Assembly: GCF_022701195.1 (NCBI RefSeq)
Contig: NZ_CP078089.1
Coordinates: 2,480,001 to 2,544,000, forward strand
DNA from: Allobaculum mucilyticum
GTDB taxonomy: Bacteria; Bacillota_I; Bacilli_A; Erysipelotrichales; Erysipelotrichaceae
DNA: 64,000 nucleotides
Direction of reading: 5' to 3'
Numbering within the stretch: the first letter of the stretch is position 1; each line of letters begins with the position of its first letter. Below, piece by piece: positions 24,125-34,599 of the stretch. The position numbers and the translations under genes were made by a program. The notes under the pieces are model-generated. The model saw nothing but the letters and a program-made list of their open reading frames with translations. It did no database searches and had not been told where the DNA came from.

Positions 24125-25447
24125 ATGAGTCAGAAAAAAACAACAAGAAATCAAAAAAAGCAGGCTTCTTCCGTGAAAAAAGCGCCTGTTTCTGCCCATA
24201 CATCAAAAAACAGTGCGCAGGCATCCCGTCAGCGTTCTTCACATACATCGGCTGCATCCGCAGCTCCAAAAAAATCCGCACCAAAGCCGTCCGCTCCGAA
24301 ATCCAGGGCGGCTTCTAAGCGGAAAAAAAGCAAGCCAAGACTGCGTACAGGGCGCCTTGTCGCTCTGATCGTTGCGGCAGCTGTCGTTCTTGGAGGAGGC
24401 GGCTATCTGCTTTCGCACTATCACGTCTTTTCGACAGTTACGCAGATGCTCACAACCGACCGTACCGCTGAACAGACCGTTGTAAGGCATGATAGGGAAG
24501 TGGCTGCCATCCGCAAGAAAAATGCGCTCGATACAGTAGATGGCGTCAAGACATTCTCCGATTCCGAACTGCGTCAGTGCTTCTACTCGAGCGATATCGA
24601 TGACAAAATCACCCAGCGTCTGAAAAACATGGGCTATACCGATCAGGTTCCTTTAGAGGATCTGCAGTATACCCGAGTTCTGTACGAAGATTTTGAAGGC
24701 CGTACAGTTGTCGGCGAACTTGTGGTCAATAAGGACATCGCCACGAAAGTGGAGAATGTCTTTTACGACCTGTACATGCACAAGTACCCGATTCAGAAAA
24801 TGATCCTGCCCGATGCCTACGGCACGCAGATTTCCGAATCATTCTCGGATAACAACACAGTTGCTCTGTGCTTTGGTCTGAGTGAAGACAACGAGGGCGA
24901 ATCGCATGAGCTTGGCTATTCGATTGACCTTAATCCGCTCTACAACCCGCTGATCAAGGACAACGGAAATACGCTCTCGGTCTATCCGATGGAAGGACAG
25001 CTGTATCTCGACCGGACCATTAACGCGGCCTACTATATTCATAAGGATGACTACGCCGTAAAAGCGTTCGAAAAAGAAGGCTTTGAATGGTATGGCGACC
25101 GCAAGGGAAACAATGACTACAAGCACTTTGAATACAAAGGCACCCATACCTCGCATGTAAAGATTTCCGAAACCGAAAAGTCTTCGACATCCGAAAAGGC
25201 ACAGAGTGACGAGGAGCAGCCGCAGACAGAACCGGAGCAGACGACACCGGAAGAGTCTGTTGAAGAGCCTGTATATGACGAGCCTTCCTATGAAGAGCCT
25301 GTGCAGGAAGAGCCGCCCGTTACGCAGCCCGATCCAGGTCAGGAGCCTGTTCAGGATGAGCCAGTATGGAACTATCCGGAGGAAGTACCTGATCCTGGCT
25401 ATACCGGCGAAGAAACACCGGGAATTCCTGCCGAAGACCAGATCTAA
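24125..25447 (+). CDS. Membrane-anchored M15 family metallopeptidase (D,D-carboxypeptidase-like)
   Basis: 440 residues. The first 75 are Lys/Ser/Ala-rich and cytoplasmic, one membrane helix follows (77-97), then an extracellular M15 domain (about 140-340). Zinc ligands are visible: His261 and Asp268 in SHELGYSIDLNPLYNP and His334 in DYKHFEY. Such enzymes trim peptidoglycan stem peptides (VanY/LdcB-like). The last 85 residues are a Pro/Glu repeat (PEEPV, YEEP) that may span the wall. It is placed between trmD and rplS, so it probably shares a transcript with ribosome genes. Confidence 0.88.
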   Translation: MSQKKTTRNQKKQASSVKKAPVSAHTSKNSAQASRQRSSHTSAASAAPKKSAPKPSAPKSRAASKRKKSKPRLRTGRLVALIVAAAVVLGGGGYLLSHYHVFSTVTQMLTTDRTAEQTVVRHDREVAAIRKKNALDTVDGVKTFSDSELRQCFYSSDIDDKITQRLKNMGYTDQVPLEDLQYTRVLYEDFEGRTVVGELVVNKDIATKVENVFYDLYMHKYPIQKMILPDAYGTQISESFSDNNTVALCFGLSEDNEGESHELGYSIDLNPLYNPLIKDNGNTLSVYPMEGQLYLDRTINAAYYIHKDDYAVKAFEKEGFEWYGDRKGNNDYKHFEYKGTHTSHVKISETEKSSTSEKAQSDEEQPQTEPEQTTPEESVEEPVYDEPSYEEPVQEEPPVTQPDPGQEPVQDEPVWNYPEEVPDPGYTGEETPGIPAEDQI

Positions 25448-25663
25448 AGCAGAAACACGGATCCAGCTTTAAAACAGATTACAGATTCTTTTCTGATCTT
25501 TTATATGCTGCCACAAAGGGGACGGGAGTGTACAAATGATCAGGAAGTATTTGCGCCGCGCTTTCTGGCGTGATAATATTGTCAAGGTTCTGCGGTTCCG
25601 ATGGCAGCTTTACTGGCTATGAACCTGAAATGCAGAAGCCACGAAACAGAAAAGGAGAACAGA

Positions 25664-26014
25664 ATGAATTTCAATCTCGTAAGCGAAGTTACAGAATCCC
25701 AGCTTCGCAATGACATTCCGGAATTCCGTTCCGGATCCACTGTACGTGTTCACGTACGGATCAAAGAAGGCGAAAAGAGCCGTATCCAGGTATTTGAAGG
25801 TGTCGTTACCGAACGCAAAGGCGGAGGCATCGGCGAAACTTTCACCGTTCGTAAAATTTCCAACGGTGTAGGTGTTGAGCGTAAATTCCCGCTCCATTCT
25901 CCGATCATCGACAAGATCGAAGTTGTCCGTCACGGTAAAGTACGTCGTAACAAACTGCGCTACCTTAGAAACCGTTCCGGTAAATCCGCTCGTCTTAAAG
26001 AAGTACGCCGCTAA
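25664..26014 (+). CDS. rplS: 50S ribosomal protein L19
   Basis: 116 residues from ATG 25664, supported by AAAAGGAG; the longer frame from 25601 is not. Contains [25 protein letters not shown] and the closing [19 protein letters not shown]. It lies at the 30S-50S interface. Its 215-base upstream leader may hold its own promoter. A strong terminator follows. Confidence 0.98.
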   Translation: MNFNLVSEVTESQLRNDIPEFRSGSTVRVHVRIKEGEKSRIQVFEGVVTERKGGGIGETFTVRKISNGVGVERKFPLHSPIIDKIEVVRHGKVRRNKLRYLRNRSGKSARLKEVRR

Positions 26015-26021
26015 AATGACA

Positions 26022-26057
26022 GGTCCGAAATCCCCGATGGTTTCGGACCTTTTTTTA
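26022..26057 (+). terminator. Terminator after rplS
   Basis: GGTCCGAAA / TTTCGGACC stem with T7. Confidence 0.9.
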
Positions 26058-26281
26058 ACTGTTTCTTTTTTCTTCAGATTTATGGCTCATACTGTCTGAT
26101 GTACGTCAGAAAATACGCCAGATATCCGAAACAGGTACAGACCGCTTTGCGGCACAGTACCGGCAGGCAGGACTGCCGCCTATAATAAAGGAACAGACGT
26201 TTCAGACACCAAAGCTGCTATGACCAGATCCAGGCAGAAAAAGCAGGTCTGAAACGGGACATCTGAGCAACAGGAGGGAAC

Positions 26282-26896
26282 ATGGCACGAAAGAAAAGCT
26301 ATAAAACAGAAGCGTCCAGAACGCTGCTCGACGATATTCTTGATTTTGTCAAAGTCTTCGCCATCAGTGCGATCGTGATTCTGCTGTTTGTCAACTTCAT
26401 CGCGCATCCGGTTACGGTTGTGGGACATTCAATGGACCCGACGCTCCAGAATGGCGAATACGGATTTACCAGCGTGATCAGTCCGATGGTTTCGGATCCA
26501 TCCCGCGGAGACATTGTCGTGGTCAATCAGAAAAACGAACAGGGCGAAACAGAGCGCTGGGTTAAGCGCGTGATCGGTCTGCCGGGCGAGACGATTGAAT
26601 GCCGCAACGGCAAAGTCTATGTTGACGGTGTTGTCCTGGATGAGAGCAGCTATCTCAAACAGGATTTCATCGATGAAGCACTCGCAAAATACAAAGCTGA
26701 TCACGGACAGCAGGATTACGGAACGTTCAACTATGACTTCAGCCCTGTCACACTTGGCGAAGATGAGTACTGGGTCATGGGTGACAACCGCATGAATTCC
26801 AAAGACTCCCGCGAAATCGGTCCAATCAAAAAGGACGAGATTTACGGCATGGGCGTTCTGGTCCTGTATCCGTTCAACGCAATGGGGGTTAAATAA
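26282..26896 (+). CDS. lepB: Type I signal peptidase
   Basis: 204 residues with one N-terminal membrane helix (22-41). It cleaves signal peptides of exported proteins outside the membrane. The Ser/Lys dyad is Ser50 in VGHSMDPTL and Lys95 in ERWVKRVIGLPGE; the later GDNRMNSKDSREIGPI box is also conserved. The AGGAGG ribosome site is six bases before ATG. The stop codon overlaps the rbgA start (TAATG), as in the Bacillus-type lepB-rbgA-rnhB order. Confidence 0.97.
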   Translation: MARKKSYKTEASRTLLDDILDFVKVFAISAIVILLFVNFIAHPVTVVGHSMDPTLQNGEYGFTSVISPMVSDPSRGDIVVVNQKNEQGETERWVKRVIGLPGETIECRNGKVYVDGVVLDESSYLKQDFIDEALAKYKADHGQQDYGTFNYDFSPVTLGEDEYWVMGDNRMNSKDSREIGPIKKDEIYGMGVLVLYPFNAMGVK

Positions 26897-27837
26897 TGCC
26901 GTCATCAGTCATTCAATGGTTTCCCGGCCATATGGCCAAAGCGCGCAGGCAGATGGAGGAAAACCTGAAAAAGGTCGATTTCATTATCGAAATCCGCGAT
27001 GCGCGCATGCCGTTTTCTTCGGCGAACCCGCTGATTGACGAACTTGGAAAAAATAAGCCGCGTCTGGTTCTGCTTTCGAAAATGGATAAAGCCGATCCGG
27101 AAACAACGAAGCGCTGGATTGAAGCGCTCGAAAACGACTCCACGTCCGTCATGGCAGTGGATCTTGTCAAAGGCGGATTCAAAAACAAAGTCAGCGCCCG
27201 CTCGCTTGCACTCAACAAAGCGCTGATTGAGAAGCAGAAAAAACGCGGCATCCGTCCGCGTCCGCTTCGTGCGATGGTTGCAGGCATTCCGAATGTCGGC
27301 AAGTCGACATTCATCAATTCACTGGCCGGACGCAAGGCAGCCATGACGGGAGATCGTCCTGGAGTAACCAAATCGCTGCAATGGGTCAAAGCCTCAAATG
27401 AACTCGAAGTTCTCGATACTCCGGGCGTTCTGTGGCCAAAATTTGATTCCCAGCGGTCTGCACTCGTTCTGGCCGTTCTTGGCTCGATCAAAGACGACGT
27501 TGTCCATATGGATGATCTTGCGATCTTTGCGGCTGACTATCTCTCGAAGACGATGCCAGAGCGCCTGAAGGAAGTCTATAAGATTGAAAAAATCGAAGAG
27601 ACGCCATGGGAAACGCTCGAAGCCATTGCCCGCAAACGCGGCTGGCTGCAGAAAGGTACGGTCGACGAAAACCGTACCATGCGTACGTTTATCCAGGATA
27701 TCCGCTCCGGCAAGCTTGGACGCATCACCTGGGAACAGCCACCTCATGTATCAAAAGAAGAATCTGAAGAGAACAGCACGACAGCTGAACAGGCAGTATC
27801 TGCACATCCGGAAGCTGCAGGCAAAGAAGGCGAATAG
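26896..27837 (+). CDS. rbgA: Ribosome biogenesis GTPase RbgA (YlqF)
   Basis: 313 residues. A circularly permuted GTPase needed for late 50S assembly: the G4 motif LSKMDKAD comes first (about 55), then G1 GIPNVGKST (about 133) and G3 LDTPGVLWP (about 175). The start QWFPGHMAKARR is diagnostic. The last 35 residues are Glu/Ser/Ala-rich and overlap a possible longer rnhB frame. Confidence 0.97.
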   Translation: MPSSVIQWFPGHMAKARRQMEENLKKVDFIIEIRDARMPFSSANPLIDELGKNKPRLVLLSKMDKADPETTKRWIEALENDSTSVMAVDLVKGGFKNKVSARSLALNKALIEKQKKRGIRPRPLRAMVAGIPNVGKSTFINSLAGRKAAMTGDRPGVTKSLQWVKASNELEVLDTPGVLWPKFDSQRSALVLAVLGSIKDDVVHMDDLAIFAADYLSKTMPERLKEVYKIEKIEETPWETLEAIARKRGWLQKGTVDENRTMRTFIQDIRSGKLGRITWEQPPHVSKEESEENSTTAEQAVSAHPEAAGKEGE

Positions 27838-27838
27838 C

Positions 27839-28453
27839 GTGCTCCATCCTCTTGAAGAAAACCTGTGGAGCGAACATCCCCTGATCCTTGGCATGGATGA
27901 AGCCGGCAGGGGGCCGCTTTGCGGTCCGGCTGTCGTTGCCGGAGTAATCTTTGAGCCGGGCTATGAAAACGAGCTGATCAACGACTCCAAAAAGCTCAGC
28001 GAAAAGAAGCGCGAAGCGCTCTTTGATGTCATCGTAAAAGATGCCCTGGCTTACTGGATTGTGTTCGTAGACGAGCAGACGATTGATACGCTCAATATCT
28101 ACCGCGCAGTACAGAGTGCGATGGAATCCATCGCCGGCAAGTCGAATGCGGATTTTATCCTGACCGATGCCATGCCGCTTCGCACCTGCTCCAATTTTGA
28201 ATCGATCGTTAAAGGCGATTCAAAATCCATCTCGATTGCGGCGGCAAGCATTCTTGCCAAAGTCAGCCGGGACCGTTATATGGAAGCACTCGATGAAGAG
28301 TACCCACAGTATGGCCTGAAAAGCCATAAAGGCTATCCGACCAGAAAGCACCTGGATGCCATTGCCCAGTATGGCGTTCAGCCATTTTATCGGCGCAGCT
28401 TTGGTCCTGTGGCCAGAATATTAGAAGAACAGTCACGTCTCACGCTTCTGTGA
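27839..28453 (+). CDS. rnhB: Ribonuclease HII
   Basis: 204 residues from GTG 27839, chosen for AGAAGG ten bases before and because the fold begins soon after; an ATG at 27746 would add 31 residues overlapping rbgA and cannot be excluded. It cuts the RNA of RNA/DNA hybrids, including single ribonucleotides. The acidic residues are Asp20 and Glu21 in GMDEAGRGPLCGP, Asp110 in FILTDAM and Asp145 in KVSRDRY. Its stop codon lies inside the terminator hairpin. Confidence 0.95.
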   Translation: MLHPLEENLWSEHPLILGMDEAGRGPLCGPAVVAGVIFEPGYENELINDSKKLSEKKREALFDVIVKDALAYWIVFVDEQTIDTLNIYRAVQSAMESIAGKSNADFILTDAMPLRTCSNFESIVKGDSKSISIAAASILAKVSRDRYMEALDEEYPQYGLKSHKGYPTRKHLDAIAQYGVQPFYRRSFGPVARILEEQSRLTLL

Positions 28454-28467
28454 GGCGTGCTTTTTTA
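28434..28467 (+). terminator. Terminator overlapping the end of rnhB
   Basis: CACGTCTCAC / GTGAGGCGTG with T6. The rnhB stop codon is in the loop side of the stem. Confidence 0.85.
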
Positions 28468-28866
28468 TCGAAAAAACATCACCTCAATTAAAAATGACAG
28501 ACAATCCGGCAGGAGAGTCTGACCTGGAGGAGAAATACGGGACAGAATCAGGAAAATCATGCATTGTGAACAGGCACGTGTGTCAAAAGCAGACAGTTTA
28601 CGTGCAATGACTGCCGCTCCTGCGCTTTTTTGACATACCCCGACAGAGACTCTGTATAAAATGCCTGATAGGCATGACGCCGCCCGAACAGGCTCTTTCA
28701 AACCAAAATATGGGGTCTGTACATTTTTAAAAAGGTTCCGGGCGTCTGTTCCCGGAAAGCGAAAAGGATTGAACTAAGATTCGAACCATGGTAGAAATAA
28801 AAACGTTTCTCAGACGCGTGTAAATTTTCACATTTGCGCTGGTTCGATTGAAAGGAAGGAATTCCA
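28468..28866 (+). promoter_or_regulatory. Intergenic region with topA promoter candidate
   Basis: About 400 bases, no gene seen; dprA, often found here in relatives, is missing. A promoter candidate is TTGACA (28630-28635), 17 bases, TGTATA (28653-28658) extended by AAAT, which would give a leader of about 200 bases before topA. Confidence 0.5.
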
Positions 28867-31074
28867 TTGAAGAAAAAACTTGTCATTGTCGAGTCGCCTT
28901 CCAAAGCGAAGACAATTGAAAAATATTTAGGCACTGACTATAAAGTCGTTTCATCAAAAGGTCACATCTGCGACCTGGCAACTTCCGGAAAAGGCGGATT
29001 GGGTATTGATATCGAACATGATTTCAAACCGACCTACCGCATTTCCAAGGAAAAGAAAGAAGTCGTCAAGGAACTCAAGAATCTTGCCTCCAACGCAGAC
29101 AGCGTCATTCTGGCAAGCGACCCGGACCGTGAAGGAGAAGCGATCGCATGGCATCTGGCCAGAGAGCTCGGCCTGTCCACGGAAGACAACAACCGGGTAA
29201 CGTTCCACGAAATCACCAAGCCGGTTGTTACGCAGGCCATTCAGGATCCGCACAAGATCGATATGGATCTCGTGCGCTCTCAGGAAGCCCGCCGTATTCT
29301 TGACCGCATTATCGGCTTTAAGTTGTCCAAACTGCTGCAGAACAAAATTCAGTCCAAGTCTGCCGGCCGCGTTCAGTCGGTTGCACTCCGTCTGATTGTT
29401 GAGCGCGAAGAAGAAATCCGTAAATTCGTGCCGGAAGAGTACTGGAGCGTTGAAGCCAAAGTTAAAAAAGGCAATCAGACGTTTGAAGCCAGTCTGACGA
29501 AAGTCGACGGCAAGAAAGCGGAAATCCATAACGAGCAGGAAGCACAGGAAATTCTTGACCGCGCCAGAAGCCATCCGTTTACGGTCGTTTCTGTAACAAG
29601 CCGCAAGAAGAACAAACCGCCAAAACTGCCTTTTACCACATCGACACTCCAGCAGGAATCCTCAACCAAACTTGGCTATGGCGCCAAGAAGACGATGAGC
29701 ATTGCTCAGAAGCTGTATGAAGGTGTTGATCTTGGCGGTACGACAACCGGTCTGATTTCCTATATGCGTACCGATTCGACCCGTCTGTCCCCGCTTTTCG
29801 TTTCGGATACCGAAACCTATATCGCGGATACATTCGGAAAAGAGTACAGCGGTACCGCTCATCAGAAAAACTCCACCAATGCCCAGGATGCCCATGAAGC
29901 CATCCGTCCGACGGATATTCATCAGACTCCTGAAGCTGTTAAGCCATACCTGACCAACGAACAGTACCGTCTGTATTCGATGATCTATGCCCGCACACTC
30001 GCATCCCTGATGGCTGATGCCAAATTCGATGTGACCAGCGCCAAGTTTGCGGCTGATGGCTGCGAATTCTCTGCAAGCGGTCAGACCATGGTGTTCGACG
30101 GTTATACAAAGGTCTATTCCAAATATGAAAAGCAGACGACCACTCTGCTGCCAAAGCTGAAACCGGAAGAAGTTCTGCCCAACACCACTATTGATGCCTC
30201 GCAGCACTTCACCGAACCGCCAGCACGCTATACAGAAGCCCGTCTGATCAAGGAACTCGAAGAAAAGAGCATCGGCCGTCCTTCGACCTATGCTTCGATC
30301 ATCGATACCCTGCAGAAGCGCGCTTACGTTACCCTTGAAAAAACAAGCGAGACATCCAAGACGAAAGTCTTCCGTCCGACTGAACAGGGTGAGCTGACCA
30401 ACTCCAAACTGCAGGAGTTCTTCAAGAAGATCATCAATGTCCAGTACACAGCGGACATGGAAAAGAACCTCGATATCATCGCAGAGGGAAGCGAGGACTA
30501 TATTCAGTTCCTGCGCGATTTCTATGATGATTTTGAACCGCTCGTTGAAAAGGCATACGAAAAGATGCCGAAGAAGGAACTCGAAAAAGTCGGCCGGGCC
30601 TGCCCGGAATGCGGCGGCGATCTGGTCTACCGCAACGGACGTTTCGGCAAGTTCATCTCCTGCATCAACTACCCGACCTGCAAATATACGGAAAACGCAG
30701 ACGACACCCTTGCAGAGCTCGAAAAGACAGAGAAAATCTGTCCGGAATGCGGCAGCCGCATGCAGATCAAAAAAGGCCGCTTCGGTCCGTTCTGGGCGTG
30801 CACAGCCTATCCGGAGTGCAAGCACATCGAACCGCTGAAAGAAAAAGCCAAACCAAAGCCGACCGGTGAAATCTGCCCGGAATGCGGAAGCGAGCTCGTT
30901 GAGCGCGTAAGCCGCTATGGCAAGACATTTATCGGCTGCTCGAACTACCCGAAATGCCGCTACATCAAAAAGACGCCAAAGGCTGCTAAAAAAGAGCAGG
31001 ATGCCGCTGAACAGACTGCGGTAGATACCGCGGCTGAAAATACCGTCGAAGCTCCTGTGGAGAATGCAGCATGA
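28867..31074 (+). CDS. topA: DNA topoisomerase I
   Basis: 735 residues from a TTG start at 28867, with GAAAGGAAGG upstream and the protein beginning directly with the TOPRIM strand [20 protein letters not shown]. It relaxes negative supercoils by type IA strand passage. [12 protein letters not shown] carries the metal-binding acids; the active Tyr is Tyr299 in [12 protein letters not shown]. Three C-terminal Cys4 zinc ribbons follow (from about 578, each starting CPECG) and an Ala/Glu-rich end. Its stop overlaps the trmFO start (ATGA). Confidence 0.97.
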   Translation: MKKKLVIVESPSKAKTIEKYLGTDYKVVSSKGHICDLATSGKGGLGIDIEHDFKPTYRISKEKKEVVKELKNLASNADSVILASDPDREGEAIAWHLARELGLSTEDNNRVTFHEITKPVVTQAIQDPHKIDMDLVRSQEARRILDRIIGFKLSKLLQNKIQSKSAGRVQSVALRLIVEREEEIRKFVPEEYWSVEAKVKKGNQTFEASLTKVDGKKAEIHNEQEAQEILDRARSHPFTVVSVTSRKKNKPPKLPFTTSTLQQESSTKLGYGAKKTMSIAQKLYEGVDLGGTTTGLISYMRTDSTRLSPLFVSDTETYIADTFGKEYSGTAHQKNSTNAQDAHEAIRPTDIHQTPEAVKPYLTNEQYRLYSMIYARTLASLMADAKFDVTSAKFAADGCEFSASGQTMVFDGYTKVYSKYEKQTTTLLPKLKPEEVLPNTTIDASQHFTEPPARYTEARLIKELEEKSIGRPSTYASIIDTLQKRAYVTLEKTSETSKTKVFRPTEQGELTNSKLQEFFKKIINVQYTADMEKNLDIIAEGSEDYIQFLRDFYDDFEPLVEKAYEKMPKKELEKVGRACPECGGDLVYRNGRFGKFISCINYPTCKYTENADDTLAELEKTEKICPECGSRMQIKKGRFGPFWACTAYPECKHIEPLKEKAKPKPTGEICPECGSELVERVSRYGKTFIGCSNYPKCRYIKKTPKAAKKEQDAAEQTAVDTAAENTVEAPVENAA

Positions 31075-32393
31075 GCGCAGAACGTGTAAATACCATGGAA
31101 CAGGTCAAAGTCATCGGCGGCGGTCTTGCCGGCTGTGAAGCTGCCTGGCAGCTTGCCAAACGGGGCATTCCTGTACAGCTGTATGAAATGCGCCCGCTTA
31201 AATACCCGCCTGCCTTCCATACGGATCAGTTTGCCGAGCTTGTCTGCTCCAACTCGCTGCGTTCCGATTCGCTCAATAACGCAGTCGGTGTCATGAAAGA
31301 AGAAATGCGCCGGCTTGATTCGCTGATTCTGCGTGCTGCAGATGAAAGCCGGGTTCCGGCAGGAAGCGCGCTTGCGGTCGATCGTGAGAAATTCTCGCAG
31401 ATCATCGGCGATGCGATTACGAGTCATCCGTTAATTGAAGTTGTCCGTGAAGAAGTTACGGAAATTCCGGATGGACCGACGATTATCGCCGCTGGTCCGC
31501 TCTGCTCGGATGCTTTAGCGGATTCGATTTCCAAGCTGACCGGAGAAGACAGCCTGCACTTCTTTGATGCGGCTGCTCCGATTGTCGAAAAGGATTCCAT
31601 CGACTTTGACAAAGCGTACTTCAAATCCCGCTATGACAAAGGCGAGGCATCCTATATCAACTGCGCAATGAACCAGGAACAGTACGATGCGTTTTACAAC
31701 GAGCTGATCCATGCCAAATGCGCAGAGCTGCATGAATTTGAAAAGAACCCGAAAGTGTTTGAAGGCTGCATGCCTGTTGAAGAAATGGCAAGACGCGGGT
31801 ATCAGACGCTTCTGTTTGGTCCGCTCAAGCCAGTCGGCCTGGAAAGAGATGGCGAGCGCCCTGTAGCGGTTGTTCAGCTGCGTCAGGATAACCTGTCTGC
31901 GACTCTCTATAATATTGTCGGCTTTCAGACACATCTCACCTGGCCGGAACAGAAGCGTGTCTTCTCGATGATTCCAGGTCTGGAACATGCAGTGTTCAGC
32001 CGCTATGGCGTCATGCACCGCAACTCATTCCTGTGTGCTCCTAAGCTGCTTGATGAGCAGTACCGCTTCAGAAACCGTGAAGATCTGTTCTTTGCCGGAC
32101 AGATCGCCGGCGTTGAAGGCTATGTGGAAAGCGCGGCAAGCGGACTGGCAGCCGGCATTGCGCTGGCAAGACAGCTGCTTGGACAGGAACCGGTTCTGTT
32201 TGGCCGTCAGACGGCTATCGGATCGCAGGCTTACTATATTTCTCATGCCGATCCGGATCACTTCCAGCCGATGAATGCCAACTTCGGTATTTTCGAACTG
32301 ACTGAAAAAGTGAAGAAAAAAGAGCGGAAAGAACGTCTGGCTCAGAATGCTCTGGCAAGAATTGACGAGGTCGCCTCTCTTGTCAATGCATGA
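31071..32393 (+). CDS. trmFO: Methylenetetrahydrofolate-tRNA-(uracil-5-)-methyltransferase
   Basis: 440 residues. A flavoenzyme forming ribothymidine 54 in tRNA using methylenetetrahydrofolate. The FAD-binding loop [19 protein letters not shown] is at the N-terminus and the GID-family signature [18 protein letters not shown] follows. A second ATG at 31095 would also fit. It overlaps topA by four bases and xerC by eight, in the classic topA-trmFO-xerC order. Confidence 0.97.
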   Translation: MSAERVNTMEQVKVIGGGLAGCEAAWQLAKRGIPVQLYEMRPLKYPPAFHTDQFAELVCSNSLRSDSLNNAVGVMKEEMRRLDSLILRAADESRVPAGSALAVDREKFSQIIGDAITSHPLIEVVREEVTEIPDGPTIIAAGPLCSDALADSISKLTGEDSLHFFDAAAPIVEKDSIDFDKAYFKSRYDKGEASYINCAMNQEQYDAFYNELIHAKCAELHEFEKNPKVFEGCMPVEEMARRGYQTLLFGPLKPVGLERDGERPVAVVQLRQDNLSATLYNIVGFQTHLTWPEQKRVFSMIPGLEHAVFSRYGVMHRNSFLCAPKLLDEQYRFRNREDLFFAGQIAGVEGYVESAASGLAAGIALARQLLGQEPVLFGRQTAIGSQAYYISHADPDHFQPMNANFGIFELTEKVKKKERKERLAQNALARIDEVASLVNA

Positions 32394-33270
32394 TCGGATT
32401 GCCCAGTTTTCACAGTCTAAATATCTGAGCAATTCCCGCTCGCAGGCAAGCGTCCAGGCCATTGAAAACGACCTGAATCAGTACGCTGCATGGCTGGAAG
32501 CCAAAGGTCTTGATGATCTGCAGGCAGACCGTCTGCTCATTCTCGACTATCTGGCTGATCTTCGTGCCGGAAATCTGTCCAAGCCTCTGGAAAACTCATC
32601 CATGAGCCGCAAGCTCAGTACGATGCGCTCCTACTATGGCTGGCTGGTCGAACAGAAACTGATCGATCAGACACCGATGAGCGGCGTACGGGGCTATCGG
32701 AAGAAAAAGGGGCTGCCGGAGTTTCTGTTTGTTGAAGAAGTCCGCACGCTTCTTTCCGGCTTTGATCTCTCTGATCCGCTTGATAGAAGAGACCGTGTTC
32801 TGTTTTCTCTGCTTTACGGCTGCGGCCTGCGTGTTTCGGAAGCCTGCACACTCAGCTGGCGCGATGTCCGTTTAAGGGATGGCGTAGTCATTGTTCAGGG
32901 GAAAGGCGATAAAGAGCGCATGGTGCCGATTCCCGGTTTTCTTCTGCCGCTTCTTGAAGACTGGAGAAGGGAAAACCCGGACAGAGACGTTCTCTTCTGC
33001 AATAAGAATGGAAAGCCGATCACATCCAGAGGTGTGCAGTACCGTCTTGATGAGCACGCTGCAAAGGTCGGTCTTGAAGGGCGGATTCATCCGCATATGC
33101 TTCGACATTCGTATGCGACCCATCTGCTTGATGGCGGCGCCGATCTGCGTACAGTCCAGGAACTGCTTGGCCATTCGTCTCTTTCAACGACGCAGATTTA
33201 TACGCATGTCAGCGGCGAGCGCTTAAAGGAAGCCTGCCAGAAGGCTTTTGGGGATTTTGATCCCAAATAA
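32386..33270 (+). CDS. xerC: Tyrosine recombinase XerC
   Basis: 294 residues from ATG 32386 inside the end of trmFO; a frame from 32347 would overlap more. SAM-like DNA-binding domain to about 100, catalytic domain after it. The catalytic set is complete: Arg149, Lys173, His237 and Arg240 (HPHMLRH), His263 and Tyr272. With XerD it resolves chromosome dimers at dif. Position after trmFO supports XerC (CodV) rather than an integrase. codY and hslVU, usual neighbours downstream, are absent. Confidence 0.94.
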   Translation: MHDRIAQFSQSKYLSNSRSQASVQAIENDLNQYAAWLEAKGLDDLQADRLLILDYLADLRAGNLSKPLENSSMSRKLSTMRSYYGWLVEQKLIDQTPMSGVRGYRKKKGLPEFLFVEEVRTLLSGFDLSDPLDRRDRVLFSLLYGCGLRVSEACTLSWRDVRLRDGVVIVQGKGDKERMVPIPGFLLPLLEDWRRENPDRDVLFCNKNGKPITSRGVQYRLDEHAAKVGLEGRIHPHMLRHSYATHLLDGGADLRTVQELLGHSSLSTTQIYTHVSGERLKEACQKAFGDFDPK

Positions 33271-33281
33271 AATATGTGTTT

Positions 33282-33328
33282 AAACAGGTACAGACTCTTC
33301 TGTTTACAGAGTTCTGTACCTGTTTTCA
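33282..33328 (+). terminator. Terminator after xerC
   Basis: AACAGGTACAGA / TTCTGTACCTGTT arms with an inner CTCT/AGAG stem, then TTTT. Confidence 0.85.
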
Positions 33329-33611
33329 GGTTTATTGATCTGAGATTGGGCTCCGGTTTTCGGGACTGGGATAGAGAAAACAGGAAATGTTGCAAGAGAA
33401 AAAACGGGATTCTTTCGAAAATCCGTGGATTTTATGCGGAACTGATCAGAAAAGATGAAAATTCTGGCTGTATGGAAAGAATTTTGTTAGACTACTCAAT
33501 GCGGTTTGAACCGCAAAAATACACACGCCATGGATTCGGATGCCCGTGCATAACCACAAACATATGTTGCATCCCTTTGAACTGGCGGAGGACTAACGGA
33601 AAGGACACACT
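33329..33611 (+). promoter_or_regulatory. rpsB leader region
   Basis: About 280 bases without a gene. A small perfect hairpin GCGGTTTGAACCGC (33501-33514) lies about 100 bases before rpsB. S2 leaders often carry an autoregulatory structure, but this one is not matched to a known model. Confidence 0.35.
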
Positions 33612-34577
33612 ATGTCAAACATCGTATCAATGAAGAAGATGCTGGAGAGCGGCGTTCACTTCGGACATCAGACACGCAAGTGGAACCCGAAGATGAAACC
33701 GTATATCTACACATCCAGAAACGGTCTCTACATCATCGACCTTAACAAAACTCTCGAACAGGTAGAAGCTGCCTACAACGAACTGAAAGCCATCTCCGAA
33801 CGCGGAGGAAAAGTACTCTTCGTTTCCACGAAGAAACAGGCTGCTGAGACAATCGAAGAACAGGCTCAGCGTTCCGGCTCCTTCTATGTAAACAAGCGCT
33901 GGCTGGGCGGTCTGCTCACCAACTTCCGCACCATCCAGAAACGTATCAAACGTCTCGTTGAAATCGAAGAGATGGAAGCAAGCGGAAAGCTTGAAGTCTA
34001 CACGAAAAAAGAACAGGCTCAGATCCTGAAAGAAAAAGCTAAACTTGAATCCTCCCTTGGCGGTATCAAGGAAATGAAGAAGCTCCCGGATGCGATCGTT
34101 ATCGTAGACCCGAAAGAAGAGCACAACGCAGTTCTCGAAGCTAAGAAACTGGGTATCCCTGTATTCGCACTGCTCGACACCAACTGCGATCCTGACGATG
34201 CGGATTTCCCAATCGCTTCCAACGATGATGCAATCCGTTCTGTCAAACTGCTGACGACTATCCTTGCAGATGCAATCGTTGACGCTAAAGGCGGCCTGCT
34301 CGAAATCGCTTACCTCGACCAGCCGGAAGAAGACGTCAACATGGAAGATGTTGTCCGCAACGTTGAAGCACAGATCGCTGAAAACGAACGTCGCCGCAGA
34401 GCACGTATCGAAGAGCGTCGTAAAAGAAACATGGAGCGCCGCAATGCTGGTAAACGTCCTTATGGAAACCGTCCTGGCTACAACCGTGGACCACGTGATG
34501 GCCAGGCTCCAAGAGGCCCGAGAAACGAAGCTCCAAAAGCCGAAGAAGCAAAACCAGCTGAAAACGCTGCTGCTTAA
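33612..34577 (+). CDS. rpsB: 30S ribosomal protein S2 with extended basic tail
   Basis: 321 residues, about 65-80 more than typical S2. The core is standard: [33 protein letters not shown] and [14 protein letters not shown]. After about residue 255 comes a tail rich in Arg ([20 protein letters not shown]), then Gly/Pro/Arg, then Ala/Glu. S2 recruits S1 and shapes the mRNA entry. The tail could add RNA contacts. tsf follows after 22 bases. Confidence 0.97.
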   Translation: MSNIVSMKKMLESGVHFGHQTRKWNPKMKPYIYTSRNGLYIIDLNKTLEQVEAAYNELKAISERGGKVLFVSTKKQAAETIEEQAQRSGSFYVNKRWLGGLLTNFRTIQKRIKRLVEIEEMEASGKLEVYTKKEQAQILKEKAKLESSLGGIKEMKKLPDAIVIVDPKEEHNAVLEAKKLGIPVFALLDTNCDPDDADFPIASNDDAIRSVKLLTTILADAIVDAKGGLLEIAYLDQPEEDVNMEDVVRNVEAQIAENERRRRARIEERRKRNMERRNAGKRPYGNRPGYNRGPRDGQAPRGPRNEAPKAEEAKPAENAAA

Positions 34578-34599
34578 TTCGTAGAAAGAGGACTGAACT

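Noticed and set aside
27584-27838. Long N-terminal extension of rnhB in the frame overlapping rbgA
   Set aside because: The extension is basic low-complexity sequence within the rbgA end and lacks a ribosome site; GTG 27839 is better placed.
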